Source: Pseudomonadota bacterium (GTDB taxonomy: Bacteria > Pseudomonadota > Alphaproteobacteria > Kiloniellales > JACOMY01). Taken from it: a stretch of DNA of 50,031 bases. Under the pieces are notes generated by a model. The model searched no databases and was not told the origin of the DNA. It saw nothing but the letters and a program-made list of their open reading frames with translations. Both the position numbers and the translations under genes were made by a program. The DNA is taken from NCBI GenBank assembly GCA_029781795.1, contig JAKOWB010000126.1:1-50031 (forward strand). Reading direction: 5' to 3'. Each line of letters opens with the position of its first letter. Within the stretch, counting starts at the first letter, position 1. Of this stretch, positions 40,240 to 49,389 are shown piece by piece.

Positions 40240-41742
40240 TCAGGCGCCCTTCAGGCGCTCGCGCAGCTCGGTCTTCAGGACCTTGCCGTAGTTGTTCTTC
40301 GGCAGGCTCTCGACCATGAGGTAGCGCCGCGGCCGCTTGTAGCGCGCCATCTGTTCGAGACAGAACTGCTCTAGCAGAGCTGCCGACAATGCCGCCTTGC
40401 CGCGCGGCACGACGAAGGCCACGACCTCCTCGCCCCAGTCGGCATGCGGCGCCCCGACGACCGAGACCTCGGCGACGGCCGGATGCTGCAGCAGTACCTC
40501 CTCGATCTCGCGCGGATAGATGTTGCTGCCGCCGGAGATGATCATGTCCTTGGAACGGCCTGAGATGGTGAGGAAGCCCTCCGCGTCGAAGACACCGAGG
40601 TCGCCGGTCAGCAGCCAGCCGTCCTTGATCGTCCTGGCCGTCGCCGCCGGGTCGTTCCAGTAGCCGCGCATGACGCAGGGCGAACGGGCGGCGATCTCGC
40701 CCACGGCGCCAACCGGCAGGGGCTGCCCGCCTTCGCCGACCACCCGCACCTCGACGCCGGTGCGCGCGATGCCGCTGCTGGCCAGCCGCTCACGCCAGCG
40801 AGGGTGGTCGCGCTCCCCATGCAGGCGGCGCGACAGATGGGTGATGGTCATCGGCGTCTCGCCGAGGCCGAAGATCTGGTGCAGGCGTGGCCCGAAGAGC
40901 TCCAGCGCCCGCTCCAGATCGGCCAGGTACATGGGTGCGCCACCATAGATCAGGCACTTCAGCCCGCTGCTGTCGCCGCCGGCCTGTGGGCTGCCGAGCA
41001 GGCGCGTGACCATGGTCGGCGCGGCGAACATGGAGACGTTGCGGTGCCGCGCGAAGGCCGCCAGTACACCTTCAGGGTCGAAGGACCCTGGCAGGATCAC
41101 GTTGTGCGAACCGCGAGCCAGGTGCGGCAGGGCATAGAGGCCGCCGCCGTGCGAGAGGGGCGCGGCGTGCAGCATGGTGTCACGCTCGTCGAGCTGGTCG
41201 ATGTCGGCCAGGTAGGACTGCAGCATGAAGAGCAGATTGCCGTGCGTCAGCGTCGCGCCCTTGGGCCGTCCGGTCGTGCCGCTGGTGTAGAAGATCCAGG
41301 CATCAGCCGACCCCAGGGTGTCCACGGTGCCGATCGCCTCGCCCGACAGCAGCCGCGCATAGTCGGGCGTGCCGGTCGAGATCACCGGGCAGTATCCGGC
41401 GGGCAGTGTCGCGGCGATGCCGGGCGAGGCAACGCAAAGCCGGGCGCCGCAGTGTTCGAGGATGTAGGCGAACTCGCGCGGGTGCAGCCGCGCATTGGCC
41501 GGCACCGCCACCAGCCCGGCGCGCCAGATGCCGCAGAGCAGCGGCAGGAACTCCGGGCCGTTCTCCAGCGCCATGACGACCCGCTCGCCGGAAGCGAGGC
41601 CGTGGCGGTCGCGCAGCGCGCCGGCGATGGCCGCCACCTGCCGCTCGAAGGCGGCATAGGTCAGGCACTCGCCGCCACTGGTGATGGCCAGTGCGTCCGG
41701 CAGCCGGCGGGCGACGAGTTGGGGCAGCAGGGAGAGGTTCAT
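40240..41742 (-). CDS. AMP-forming acyl-CoA ligase
   Basis: 500 residues. ATP/AMP-binding motif YTSGTTGRPKGA, the A5-type motif YGGAPMYLADLERAL, the QIFGLGETPMT, WLLTGDLGVFDAEGFL and GRSKDMIISGGSNIYP segments and the catalytic lysine in LPKNNYGKVLKTEL are present. It activates a carboxylic acid to acyl-CoA via an acyl-adenylate; chain length and substrate are unclear. Divergent from the 2-keto-4-pentenoate hydratase gene. The start is 41742; upstream in-frame Met codons are Arg/Pro-rich and rejected. Confidence 0.92.
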   Translation of the reverse strand: MNLSLLPQLVARRLPDALAITSGGECLTYAAFERQVAAIAGALRDRHGLASGERVVMALENGPEFLPLLCGIWRAGLVAVPANARLHPREFAYILEHCGARLCVASPGIAATLPAGYCPVISTGTPDYARLLSGEAIGTVDTLGSADAWIFYTSGTTGRPKGATLTHGNLLFMLQSYLADIDQLDERDTMLHAAPLSHGGGLYALPHLARGSHNVILPGSFDPEGVLAAFARHRNVSMFAAPTMVTRLLGSPQAGGDSSGLKCLIYGGAPMYLADLERALELFGPRLHQIFGLGETPMTITHLSRRLHGERDHPRWRERLASSGIARTGVEVRVVGEGGQPLPVGAVGEIAARSPCVMRGYWNDPAATARTIKDGWLLTGDLGVFDAEGFLTISGRSKDMIISGGSNIYPREIEEVLLQHPAVAEVSVVGAPHADWGEEVVAFVVPRGKAALSAALLEQFCLEQMARYKRPRRYLMVESLPKNNYGKVLKTELRERLKGA

Positions 41743-41905
41743 CGAAGGGATCCACGAGGGGGGCCGGTTGCCGGGCATCTTGCCGAACGGCGGCGCCAGC
41801 GTCATGCCTTCGCGCGGCAGACCCGACGGAAACGCGGGCCCGCGCCGGCGTCCGGCTGTGGTCGACTGCCCACCGACAGATCGGAACAGCGGGGAAGGAA
41901 GCAGA

Positions 41906-42715
41906 ATGTCGCCCGATGCCATCCAGGAGGCCGCGTCCACCCTGGCCGCGCTGCGTACCACGCCGGCCTTCCGCCTGGATCGCCTGCCGCCGGCCTGCCG
42001 TCCGGCGGACGAGAGCCAGGGCTATCTTGTCAACGATGCGCTGCAGGCGCGGCTGACGGCGGCCGGCTATGGTCCGGTCTGCGGCTACAAGCTGGGCTGC
42101 ACCACACCGCTGATGCAGCAGCGCATCGGCCTGGACCACCCGACCGCGGGCTGTATCCGCGCGAGCCAGGTCTTCCAGGGCGAGCTGGCCATCAGCCACG
42201 AGGCCGCGCGCAACCTGGGCTGCGAGAACGAGATCGCCGTGCGCCTGGGCAAGGATCTGCCGCTCAGCGGCACGCATTGGACGGCGGAGAGTGTCGCGCC
42301 CTACGTCGACACGGTCATGGGCTCGATCGAGCTCGTCGAGCAGCGCTATGTGATGCACGAGGATGCCCGGCGCGCGAACATCGCCACGGTCATCGCCGAC
42401 GATTTCTGGCAGTGGGGTGCGATCCTCGGCAGGCCGGTGGCCAATTGGCGCCAGCATGACCTCGCCGCCCACCGGGCAGTGACCCTGCTGGACGGCGTGC
42501 CGCAGGGCGAAGGCCTGGGCAGCGCCGCCCTGGGGCATCCGCTGCGGGCCGTCGCCTGGCTGGCCAACCACTTGGCGACGCGCGGCCGGACTCTGACGGC
42601 CGGCATGATCGTGCAGACCGGCAGCCTGGTCGCACCCCTGCGCCCGGCGGCGGGGCAGACCGTGGCCTGCAACCACGGCCCGCTTGGCTCGGCCACCTTT
42701 CGCTGGCTGGCCTAG
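41906..42715 (+). CDS. 2-keto-4-pentenoate hydratase/FAH-family hydratase (MhpD-like)
   Basis: 269 residues. FAH-fold hydratase with VCGYKLGCTTPLMQQRIGL, GCENEIAVRLGKDLP (metal Glu), VMGSIELVEQRYVM and MIVQTGSLVAPL toward the end. It adds water to 2-hydroxypenta-2,4-dienoates or removes it from related keto acids in aromatic meta-cleavage. No ring-cleavage genes lie near, so its role is open; a similar protein can decarboxylate 4-oxalocrotonate. GGGGAAGGAA eight bases upstream fixes the start. Confidence 0.85.
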   Translation: MSPDAIQEAASTLAALRTTPAFRLDRLPPACRPADESQGYLVNDALQARLTAAGYGPVCGYKLGCTTPLMQQRIGLDHPTAGCIRASQVFQGELAISHEAARNLGCENEIAVRLGKDLPLSGTHWTAESVAPYVDTVMGSIELVEQRYVMHEDARRANIATVIADDFWQWGAILGRPVANWRQHDLAAHRAVTLLDGVPQGEGLGSAALGHPLRAVAWLANHLATRGRTLTAGMIVQTGSLVAPLRPAAGQTVACNHGPLGSATFRWLA

Positions 42716-42722
42716 ACCCGCC

Positions 42723-42974
42723 TCAGGCGTCGCCGCCGTCGGACCGCAGCCGCCTCGGCCGCGCGGCGACGTGGTCTTCCAGGGCCAGCAGCGCGCAGCC
42801 CAGGAAGTGGCGTACCTCGCCGAAGGGCGAGCGCAGCGTCTCCCGCAGCAGATAGTCGAGATGGCGACGCAAGGCCGCGGCCGCCGCGGCCTCGGCCGAA
42901 CCGTTGCCTGCCGGCTTCGTCGACTTGCCGGCGGTTCCGGCGAGGCCGGCGCCGTTCGTGGTGATGTCGCCCAT
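42723..42974 (-). CDS. Small protein of unknown function in the luxI-P450 unit
   Basis: 83 residues. A disordered Gly/Ala/Thr-rich N-terminal half (MGDITTNGAGLAGTAGKS...) then a helical part RRHLDYLLRETLRSPFGEVRHFLGCALLALEDHVAARPRRL. No signal peptide. The start at 42974 follows GAGGGGGAG; an alternative ATG at 42995, two bases after the P450 stop, is in frame. Translationally next to the P450 gene. I recognise no family; the conserved-looking helix suggests a small binding partner. Confidence 0.6.
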   Translation of the reverse strand: MGDITTNGAGLAGTAGKSTKPAGNGSAEAAAAAALRRHLDYLLRETLRSPFGEVRHFLGCALLALEDHVAARPRRLRSDGGDA

Positions 42975-42996
42975 TCTGTCTCCCCCTCTGCTCATG

Positions 42997-44298
42997 TCAT
43001 TGGCGGCGTAACCGGAACGAGAGCTGCAGTCCGCCGACCGGCGGCGCCAAGGTGACGCCGCCAACCGGACGCAGGCGGTCGTAGCGTCCCGACAGGGCCT
43101 GCAGGTCGAAGGCCGCGGTCAGCAGCGCGGCGATCGCGGTGACGTTGGCGCGGGCCAGCTGCATGCCGACGCAGGCGCGCGGCCCGACACCGAAGGGCAT
43201 GTAGGCGAACTTGACCGGCGCGCCCTCGAGGAAACGCATCGGATCGAAGGCATCGGCACTGTCCCACAGGTCGGGCTGGCGATGCAGTGCCCAAGGGACG
43301 ATCAGGACCGGCGTGCCCCGGGCAACGGCCAATCCGCAGAGCTGGTCGTCCTGCAGCGCCTCGCGCGCGATCCACCAGGTCGAGGGGTAGAGGCGCATCA
43401 CCTCGTCGACCACCGCGCGCGTCCGCTTCAGGGCGCGCAGCGCCTGGGCCTCCAGATCGCCGCCCCGCGCCAGCAGCGGCGCCGTCTCCTGGCGGATCCA
43501 GGCCACGAGGTCCGGCCGGCAGGCCAGGACGTAGAGCACCCAGGAGGCGACCTGCGCGGTGGTCTCGAAGCCGGCGAAGAGCAGCGTGATGATCTCGTCG
43601 CGCGTCACCGCCGGGCCGTGCTGCGCATGCAGCGGCGCCAACAGTGGCAGCAGGCCGCCGTTCTGCCGGGCGATGTCGGCGGCCAGCCGGTTCATGCGCG
43701 CTATGGTGCTGTGGAAGCGTGCCCGGCGCGGCGTCGGCAGCACGCTATCGAAATCGATGAAGCGCAGCATCGACTGGGTGATGCGTTCGTGCAGGAAGCG
43801 ACTGGCGAGATAGACCTCGTCCGCCGTTTCGTCGTCCATGACATGGTGGAACATCGCCGCGGCCGCCATGCGCATGGTGAGGCGGCCGGCGAGTTCCGGC
43901 ACCTCGACCGGCCGGCCGAGCGCGGCGGCTTGGCGCGCCAGTTCCTGGGCCACCAGCGGCAGCGCCAGGTCGACGCCCTTGTCCAGGGCATCGCCCGCCA
44001 GGCCCGGGCGCGCGGCGCGGCGCGCATGCGCCCAGCGCTCGCCGCTGGCGGTGATCATGCCGTCGCCCAGCAAGGGCCGCAGACGCGCCTGATAGCGGCT
44101 CTTGCCGTAACGTTCGGCGGCATCGACCAGCACGTGCTGCACGGCATCGGGGCGGGCGACCAGCACCACAGTCCGATTGGCAAAGCGCACCGGCAGAGGC
44201 CTGGTTTCGCCGATCAGGCGTTCCTCCACGAAGCCCAGGGGATCGCTGGAGAAAGCGGCGAGGTCGCCCAGCAGGGCGCGCTTGGCGTGCTGCAGCAT
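42997..44298 (-). CDS. Cytochrome P450
   Basis: 433 residues, soluble bacterial P450 (no membrane anchor). I-helix oxygen-activation motif LLFAGFETTAQ, the ExxR of VVDEVMRLYP, and the heme-binding loop PFGVGPRACVGMQLAR with the thiolate Cys are present. The CYP102/CYP-fatty-acid-like PR.R...P and WALHRQPDLW patterns suggest fatty-acid or similar hydrophobic substrates. It begins nine bases after the luxI stop on the same strand, so it is very probably co-transcribed with it. No ferredoxin gene is near. A role in oxidising the signal or a quorum-controlled metabolite is inferred. Confidence 0.93.
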   Translation of the reverse strand: MLQHAKRALLGDLAAFSSDPLGFVEERLIGETRPLPVRFANRTVVLVARPDAVQHVLVDAAERYGKSRYQARLRPLLGDGMITASGERWAHARRAARPGLAGDALDKGVDLALPLVAQELARQAAALGRPVEVPELAGRLTMRMAAAAMFHHVMDDETADEVYLASRFLHERITQSMLRFIDFDSVLPTPRRARFHSTIARMNRLAADIARQNGGLLPLLAPLHAQHGPAVTRDEIITLLFAGFETTAQVASWVLYVLACRPDLVAWIRQETAPLLARGGDLEAQALRALKRTRAVVDEVMRLYPSTWWIAREALQDDQLCGLAVARGTPVLIVPWALHRQPDLWDSADAFDPMRFLEGAPVKFAYMPFGVGPRACVGMQLARANVTAIAALLTAAFDLQALSGRYDRLRPVGGVTLAPPVGGLQLSFRLRRQ

Positions 44299-44307
44299 GG
44301 GTGCCCC

Positions 44308-44895
44308 TCAGGCGGCGGCCGGGAGCAACCCGATGCTCGCCAGGTTCCGCTCGCCGATGTCGCACTGGATGACGCCGATCCTGCTGGCGCCCACGGTACC
44401 GATGCTGGGCACGAAGACCGGGGTCAGGCGCTTGATCTCCAGTCCGCAGGAGCGCAGGAAGCGCTCGAAACCCTGCTCGGTCACCGCGATCAGGGCGCGG
44501 GCGCCCTGGTCGTGACCGCAGATGAAGCCGGCCCGCACCAGGAAGGCCCCGACTTCGCGCCGGTCCGGCACGCTGGGCATCACGGCGAAGCGGCTGATCT
44601 CCCAGACCGCGCTGGACTTGGGCAAGGGGCCCGGCAGCAGGTGAGCGAAGCTCTGTTCGAGCAGGTAGGGGCCGGCGGTGGAGAGTGCCCTGAGGCAGCC
44701 GACGACCAAGCCGTCCCGTACAACCGCACAGTGCAGCGCCTCAAGGTCGAGCGCATCCATTTCGATGCCGTTCAGCGAGGGGATCTGCCAGCCCAGATCC
44801 TCGCAGAAAACCTGATGCCTGAGGCGCCAGGCCAAGGCCATGAGGTCGGGGCGCTCGGTGGCGCGGAAGCGGACGACTTCCAGATCTCTTGTCAT
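44308..44895 (-). CDS. Acyl-homoserine-lactone synthase (LuxI family)
   Basis: 195 residues. The invariant LuxI residues are seen: Arg and Phe in RHQVFCEDLGWQ (with Trp), Asp in MDALDLEALH, Arg in GCLRALSTAGPYLLEQSF and Glu/Arg in WEISRFAV. The C-terminus (FLVRAGFICGHDQGARALIAVTEQGFERFLR) is the expected acyl-ACP/SAM region. It makes an AHL from S-adenosylmethionine and acyl-ACP or acyl-CoA. GGGGAGGAGG before the ATG is strong. It heads the unit luxI-P450-small protein and is divergent from luxR. Confidence 0.93.
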   Translation of the reverse strand: MTRDLEVVRFRATERPDLMALAWRLRHQVFCEDLGWQIPSLNGIEMDALDLEALHCAVVRDGLVVGCLRALSTAGPYLLEQSFAHLLPGPLPKSSAVWEISRFAVMPSVPDRREVGAFLVRAGFICGHDQGARALIAVTEQGFERFLRSCGLEIKRLTPVFVPSIGTVGASRIGVIQCDIGERNLASIGLLPAAA

Positions 44896-44964
44896 GGCCT
44901 CCTCCCCTACTTCTGGTGGAGGGTCCCGCCTTGACGCTTCTGCAAATAGCCGTGAAACTTCCCA

Positions 44965-44987
44965 GGTATTCCACCAATAGGAATACC
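44965..44987. promoter_or_regulatory. Candidate LuxR-binding inverted repeat
   Basis: Perfect 8-bp arms GGTATTCC (44965-44972) and GGAATACC (44980-44987), 7-base spacer, in the 105-base interval between luxI and luxR; AT-richer than its surroundings. It is a few bases longer than a canonical 20-bp lux box. Confidence 0.55.
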
Positions 44988-45000
44988 CGAAGGCTCAATC

Positions 45001-45771
45001 ATGCACGGGGCATTCGACGACTACGTCACTGAGGTCAATGGTTGCAAGACTAAAGAGGAATTGCAGCCTTTACTAGACAAACTGGGCCATCTGCATGGCT
45101 TCAGCTACTCGACCTATGCCGATGTGCGCAGCGTTCCGCTGCGTGGCGAGGCCCTGCCCTTCTTCATCACTACCATCCCGGCCGAGTTCACCCAGCGCTA
45201 CGTCGAGGCCGGCATGGCCAGCTTCGACCCGATCGTGCGGCGCGCCGCGACCACCAACTCGCCCTTCCTCTGGACCGACGTGAAGCCCTTCGACGAGTGG
45301 GCGCGGCGGCGGCCCGGCGTAAAGACCAGCGCGCGCAAGCTGATGGACCTGGCGACCGACTTCAAGTTCCACCAGGGCTATGCCATTCCCTGCCACGCCG
45401 TCGATGCGGCGGGCCGCCCCGCCTCGGCGCTGGTCAGCTTCTACTGGCTGGGCGAGGCCGACGACCTGAAACGGCATGGCGCATTGCCGGTGTGGCTGCG
45501 GCTCGCCGTGCTGATCTTCCACGAGCGCATGCTGGCACTGCGCGGCTGCGCCACCAACGACAACGGCAGCCTGCCGGAGCTGTCGGACCGCGAAGTCGAG
45601 TGCCTGGTCTGGTCGGCGCGCGGCAAGACCACGGCCGAGGTGGCGGATATCCTCTCGCTGGCGCCGCGCACGGTGGAGTTCCACATCGCCAACGCGATGC
45701 GCAAGCTGGGCGTCTACAGCAAGGTCCACGCCGTCGCCGTCGCCATCCAGTCGGGCCTGATCTCGCCCTAG
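45001..45771 (+). CDS. LuxR-family quorum-sensing regulator
   Basis: 256 residues. N-terminal autoinducer-binding domain ~20-165 with the aromatic/acidic pocket residues of the family (YSTYADV, SFDPIVRRAATTNSPFLWTD and FHQGYAIPCH), then a GerE-type HTH ~190-250 (LSDREVECLVWSARGKTTAEVADILSLAPRTVEFHIANAMRKLGV). It would bind the AHL made by the divergent LuxI and act at the inverted repeat between them. Ends at 45771 with no partner after it. Confidence 0.93.
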   Translation: MHGAFDDYVTEVNGCKTKEELQPLLDKLGHLHGFSYSTYADVRSVPLRGEALPFFITTIPAEFTQRYVEAGMASFDPIVRRAATTNSPFLWTDVKPFDEWARRRPGVKTSARKLMDLATDFKFHQGYAIPCHAVDAAGRPASALVSFYWLGEADDLKRHGALPVWLRLAVLIFHERMLALRGCATNDNGSLPELSDREVECLVWSARGKTTAEVADILSLAPRTVEFHIANAMRKLGVYSKVHAVAVAIQSGLISP

Positions 45772-45996
45772 CTCGCCGCCGAAAGCAGACGTGGTGCCGA
45801 CCAGATGAAGAGGGTTCTCGAGACTACGCCTCTGGTAGGCGCCTTTCGCGCGATCACCGACCAGGGCGCCCTGCTCCGCAACCGTCCCGGCACGACCCGA
45901 AGCGAGAACGAATCCGCCCCACGTTTCCCGCCCGATGCGGCGAATGGGACAAAAGCGGGCTCCAAGTGATTGATCGCGCTACGCTGCGAAAGCGGA

Positions 45997-46072
45997 TGGT
46001 GCCCAGGGGCGGAATCGAACCACCGACACTGCGATTTTCAGTCGCATGCTCTACCAACTGAGCTACCTGGGC
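45997..46072 (-). tRNA. tRNA-Phe (GAA)
   Basis: Read on the minus strand: acceptor GCCCAGG pairing with CCTGGGC, D-arm TAGCTCAGTTGGTAGAGC, anticodon loop CTGAAAATC with anticodon GAA, TpsiC arm GGTTCGATTCC, discriminator A and an encoded CCA. 76 nt including CCA. Conserved position after the hisD-yacG run. The 225 bases between luxR and this tRNA hold nothing I can identify. Confidence 0.97.
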
Positions 46073-46148
46073 ACTTGGTACCGGCGTTGGCGAGAGCGGG
46101 CTTGTAGCCGGTGGCAGCGGCCCTGTCTAGGGGTGGAACGAGGGGCGG

Positions 46149-46370
46149 TCAGCGCCCTTCGTCGTCGCCATCCGGGGCCGGGCCAGGACTGGCTTCCGGC
46201 GGTGCCTCGTCGGTCTTCACCCGGTAGTCCTCGGCGAACCAGCGATAGAGATCGCGTTCCTTGCATCGCCTGGAGCAGAAGGGGCGGAAGCGCTCGTCCG
46301 AGGGCTTGCCGCAGGTCGGGCAGGCGCGCCTGGCCTTGCCGCCGATGGGCAGGACACGGTCGTCACTCAT
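46149..46370 (-). CDS. yacG: DNA gyrase inhibitor YacG (zinc-binding)
   Basis: 73 residues. Zinc ribbon with two CxxC-like pairs, [24 protein letters not shown], and the RWFAEDYRV helix of YacG. Family members inhibit gyrase by binding GyrB. An acidic Pro/Asp tail follows. Start overlaps the RNase G-like stop (ATGA), last in the run hisD to yacG. Confidence 0.9.
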   Translation of the reverse strand: MSDDRVLPIGGKARRACPTCGKPSDERFRPFCSRRCKERDLYRWFAEDYRVKTDEAPPEASPGPAPDGDDEGR

Positions 46371-47482
46371 GGCCTCTCCTCCGGTTCGACGCAGTAGGGC
46401 GCGGGGCCGCCGGCGGCGAGCCTGGGCACACGGCCAAGGCGTTCGGCCAGCCACGCCAGGGCCGGCAGGCGGCGCAGCAGGGGCAACAGCTCGGCGCTGG
46501 CGACCAGGCGCTGCGGCTGACCCGGTGCCGCACGCTGGGCGCGCTCCAAGGCGCGGACCGCCTCCAGGGCCAGGGTCAGGGGCTGCTTCCGCCAGCCCCC
46601 AAGCGGCGCCGGTTCCAGCAGCGTTTCCAGCAGCGAGGGCCCGAGCCGCTTGCGCGTGAACTCATAGAGGCCGCCGCGGCTCCATCCGGCCACTTTGACC
46701 CGCGCTGGGTCGCCCGCGAATCCCTGGCGCAGACATGCCTCGATGTCCTCGCCCTTGCCGTCGTGCTGAAGGAAGTCCACGACGAAGCGGCCACCGAGGT
46801 GGCGGAGGCGAAGCTGGCGGGGAATCTCAGCCGCGGCCTCCAGATTGATGGCCTGGTCCGACTCCGTCGACTGGCCGCGGTTCACATCGATCGCCGTCAG
46901 CGTGCGGCCGGATTCAACCAGCAGCGAGCCGCCGCCGGGCAGGCGGACGGCGGGCTGCAGAAGGGCCTCCACCGCCGCGTCCTGGCGCTCCGCCGCCGCG
47001 GCCGGGAATCCCTGTGGCAGATGCCGCACGGCCTGGCCCGCGGCCTTCAGCCGGGCCGCCAAGGCGGCGTCGTCGGTTTCGATCGCCGTGGCCGCGCGCA
47101 GCAGCTCGTCGAGCGCCGCGGTGCCGCGCGCCAGCAGGCGGGGCACCGGGCCGTCATCAGCCAGTTCGCCGGGCCTGCCGTCCGGCGCCAGCAGCGGGCC
47201 CTTGTCCTCGCTGGCGGCACGCACCACACGGACCGCCAGCGCCTGCCCTTCGCTGAGGCCCGGCAGGGCGTTGAGCGGCAGCAATCCCTCTGGCCCCTCG
47301 GGCAACGCGACGAAGGCACCCTGCAGCCGGCGATCCAGGCTCCGAACCCGGCCGACCGCGCGATCGCCGGCCCTGAGGCCGGCCGTCGCGCGCTCGACCA
47401 AGAGGCCGACCAGCCGATCGTCCCGCCAGAGGAAGGCCCGGGTCTCGCCGGGCAGCGCCGCGATCTGCAGCAGCGCGCTCAC
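46367..47482 (-). CDS. Ribonuclease E/G family protein, short form
   Basis: 371 residues. The RNase E/G catalytic domain is visible with the two metal-binding aspartates in LTAIDVNRG and [11 protein letters not shown]. An S1-like N-terminal part is present ([21 protein letters not shown]). It is shorter than RNase G (about 480-490 residues), and the C-terminal CPxCxGxG zinc link is absent: the end reads [12 protein letters not shown]. The start is GTG overlapping the maf stop (GTGA). It may be a monomeric or specialised derivative found between maf and yacG in alphaproteobacteria. Activity is plausible but untested here. Confidence 0.82.
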   Translation of the reverse strand: MSALLQIAALPGETRAFLWRDDRLVGLLVERATAGLRAGDRAVGRVRSLDRRLQGAFVALPEGPEGLLPLNALPGLSEGQALAVRVVRAASEDKGPLLAPDGRPGELADDGPVPRLLARGTAALDELLRAATAIETDDAALAARLKAAGQAVRHLPQGFPAAAAERQDAAVEALLQPAVRLPGGGSLLVESGRTLTAIDVNRGQSTESDQAINLEAAAEIPRQLRLRHLGGRFVVDFLQHDGKGEDIEACLRQGFAGDPARVKVAGWSRGGLYEFTRKRLGPSLLETLLEPAPLGGWRKQPLTLALEAVRALERAQRAAPGQPQRLVASAELLPLLRRLPALAWLAERLGRVPRLAAGGPAPYCVEPEERP

Positions 47483-48084
47483 GGCCGGATGCCGAGGCCG
47501 GCCAGCAGCGCCAGGGTCTCGGCCAGCGGCAGACCGACGACGTTGGGATAGCTGCCGTTGATCCAGGGGATGAAGGCCGCGGCGGCGCCCTGGATGGCAT
47601 AGCCGCCGGCCTTGCCGCGCCACTCGCCACCGGCGAGGTAGCGAGCGATCTCGGCCTCGGCCAGGCGCTTCACGCTGACCTGGGTGGTGACCAGGCGCTG
47701 GTGCGGGCGCCCGTCCGGGCCGATCGCGGCGACGGCGCCCAACACGCGGTGGCGGCGCCCGGACAGCAGCGCCAGGCAGCGGCGCGCGGTGGCCTCGTCC
47801 TCGGCCTTGGGCAGGATGCGGCGGCCGACAGCGACCACGGTGTCGGCGGCCAGCACCACGGCGCCGGGATGGCGCAGGGCGACGGCCGCCGCCTTCGCGG
47901 CGGCGATGCGGCGGGCATAGAGATGCGGCAGCTCGCCCTTCAGCGGCGTCTCATCCAGGTCCGCCGGATCGACGGCGGCGGGCACCAGGCCAACCTGGCG
48001 CAGCAGCTCGAGGCGGCGCGGCGAGGCCGAGGCGAGGATGAGAGAAGGCTGAGGCGGTCCGGCGCTCGCCAAGGGAATGCTCAC
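47479..48084 (-). CDS. maf: Maf-like nucleotide pyrophosphatase
   Basis: 201 residues. N-terminal LILASASPRRLELLRQVGL, the catalytic ADTVVAVGRRILPKAEDEATAR and C-terminal KAGGYAIQGAAAAFIPWINGSYPNVVGLPL are the Maf/YhdE signature segments. It hydrolyses non-canonical nucleoside triphosphates, and Maf proteins are linked to cell division arrest. Between infA and the RNase gene. Confidence 0.93.
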   Translation of the reverse strand: MSIPLASAGPPQPSLILASASPRRLELLRQVGLVPAAVDPADLDETPLKGELPHLYARRIAAAKAAAVALRHPGAVVLAADTVVAVGRRILPKAEDEATARRCLALLSGRRHRVLGAVAAIGPDGRPHQRLVTTQVSVKRLAEAEIARYLAGGEWRGKAGGYAIQGAAAAFIPWINGSYPNVVGLPLAETLALLAGLGIRP

Positions 48085-48103
48085 CCGGGGCGCTCGGGAC
48101 CGC

Positions 48104-48322
48104 TCACTTGAAGCGGAAGGTGATGCGGCCCTTGGTCAGGTCATAGGGCGTCATCTCGACGTTCACGCGGTCGCCCGCGAGCACGCGGATGCGGTGCTTG
48201 CGCATCTTGCCGGCGGTGTGGGCCAGCACTTCGTGGTTGTTGTCGAGCTTCACGCGGAACATCGCGTTGGGCAGCAGTTCGGTGACTGTGCCCTGGAATT
48301 CGATCAGGTCTTCTTTCGCCAT
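48104..48322 (-). CDS. infA: Translation initiation factor IF-1
   Basis: 72 residues, exactly the IF-1 length, an OB-fold: [39 protein letters not shown] and [18 protein letters not shown]. It binds the ribosomal A site with IF-2 and IF-3. Essential, single copy. Preceded by ~115 bases that probably hold its own promoter. Confidence 0.97.
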   Translation of the reverse strand: MAKEDLIEFQGTVTELLPNAMFRVKLDNNHEVLAHTAGKMRKHRIRVLAGDRVNVEMTPYDLTKGRITFRFK

Positions 48323-48440
48323 ACCTTCGTCTTCGTGGTTGTGCCTGGAACGCCGCAGCACATAGGCCGCGACGGCGCCGCCGTCCAGCCTTTTGCGAAG
48401 GGCGGCGGATAGTACAGCAAAGCATGGCTGGCCACCAAGC

Positions 48441-48908
48441 TCAGACCTGCGGCTTCAGATCGAGCGCAAATCGCGCCTGGATGCGGCGTTTCAGGTAGTC
48501 GCGTACCTGGCGGTAGGCGTCCAGCCGCTGCTCGCGGCTGCCCTCCACGGCCGTCGCGTCGAAGGTCGGCCAGAACTCCACGTCGCAGGCCATGGTGCGG
48601 GTCAGCTCCACCGCGCGGTGCTGCGCCTCGGGCGAGAGCGAGACGATCAGGTCGAAGGAGCTGTCCTCCAGGTCGTCGAAGGTCTTGGCCCGGTGGCGAG
48701 AAAGGTCGATGCCGATCTCGTCCATCACCTCGACCGCGAAGGGATCGACCGGCTCGGAGCGCAAGCCCGCGGAGTCGACGAAGACGCGATGGCCCAGCAG
48801 GAACTTCATCAGCGCCTCGGCCATGGGCGAGCGGACCGAGTTGTTGGTGCAGGTGAAGAGCACGGCCCCCGGAAGTTTAGGCGCGGGCAGTTTCGGTCCC
48901 CCAAGCAC
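48441..48908 (-). CDS. Low-molecular-weight phosphotyrosine phosphatase-like protein
   Basis: 155 residues. The phosphate loop [14 protein letters not shown] (C-x5-R-S) lies near the N-terminus, and the fold continues with [21 protein letters not shown] and a catalytic-type Asp region ([10 protein letters not shown]..., [21 protein letters not shown]). It is the arsenate reductase/LMW-PTP fold. The start is a GTG four bases after the UPF0262 stop; no Met is available nearby. Conserved next to UPF0262 in alphaproteobacteria. Confidence 0.88.
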   Translation of the reverse strand: MLGGPKLPAPKLPGAVLFTCTNNSVRSPMAEALMKFLLGHRVFVDSAGLRSEPVDPFAVEVMDEIGIDLSRHRAKTFDDLEDSSFDLIVSLSPEAQHRAVELTRTMACDVEFWPTFDATAVEGSREQRLDAYRQVRDYLKRRIQARFALDLKPQV

Positions 48909-48912
48909 GGCG

Positions 48913-49389
48913 TCACCCGCGAATGTGAAGGACGCAGATCAGGGTGAAGAGCCGCCGGGCAGTGGCCAGGTCCAACTCGATCTTGCCGGACAGGCGCTCG
49001 CGCAGCAGTTCCGAGCCCTCGTTGTGCAGGCCGCGGCGCCCCATGTCGATCGCCTCGATCTTCGAGGGACTGGCCGTCTTGATCGCCTGGAAGTAGCTCT
49101 CGCAGACCTCGAAGTAGTCCTTGACGATGCGGCGGAAGGGGCTGAGCGAGATATGCACCTCGGCCAGAGGCTGGTCGCTCTCGTCGCGGATGTCGAAGAC
49201 CAGGCGCGACTCCTCGATCCTCAGGCGGAGGGCGAAGGGGCCAGAATGCTCGCCCGCCGGGTCGAAGCTGTTTTCCTCCAGCAGGTCGTAGATGGCGACG
49301 GCACGCTCGTGCTCCACCTCGGGACTGCGGCGCACGACGCTCTTCTCGTCGAGCGACAGCTTGACGAGGCGGGCCTGGCGCTCAGCCAT
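48913..49389 (-). CDS. UPF0262 family protein
   Basis: 158 residues, the standard family length. [84 protein letters not shown] and [19 protein letters not shown] are its conserved blocks. Found in alphaproteobacteria next to hisD and the phosphatase gene; biochemical function unknown. It overlaps the hisD stop by eight bases. Confidence 0.93.
   Translation of the reverse strand: MAERQARLVKLSLDEKSVVRRSPEVEHERAVAIYDLLEENSFDPAGEHSGPFALRLRIEESRLVFDIRDESDQPLAEVHISLSPFRRIVKDYFEVCESYFQAIKTASPSKIEAIDMGRRGLHNEGSELLRERLSGKIELDLATARRLFTLICVLHIRG

Noticed and set aside
45997..46072. tRNA-associated integration site with a neighbouring mobile element
   Set aside because: No integrase, direct repeat or foreign composition is seen on either side of the tRNA.
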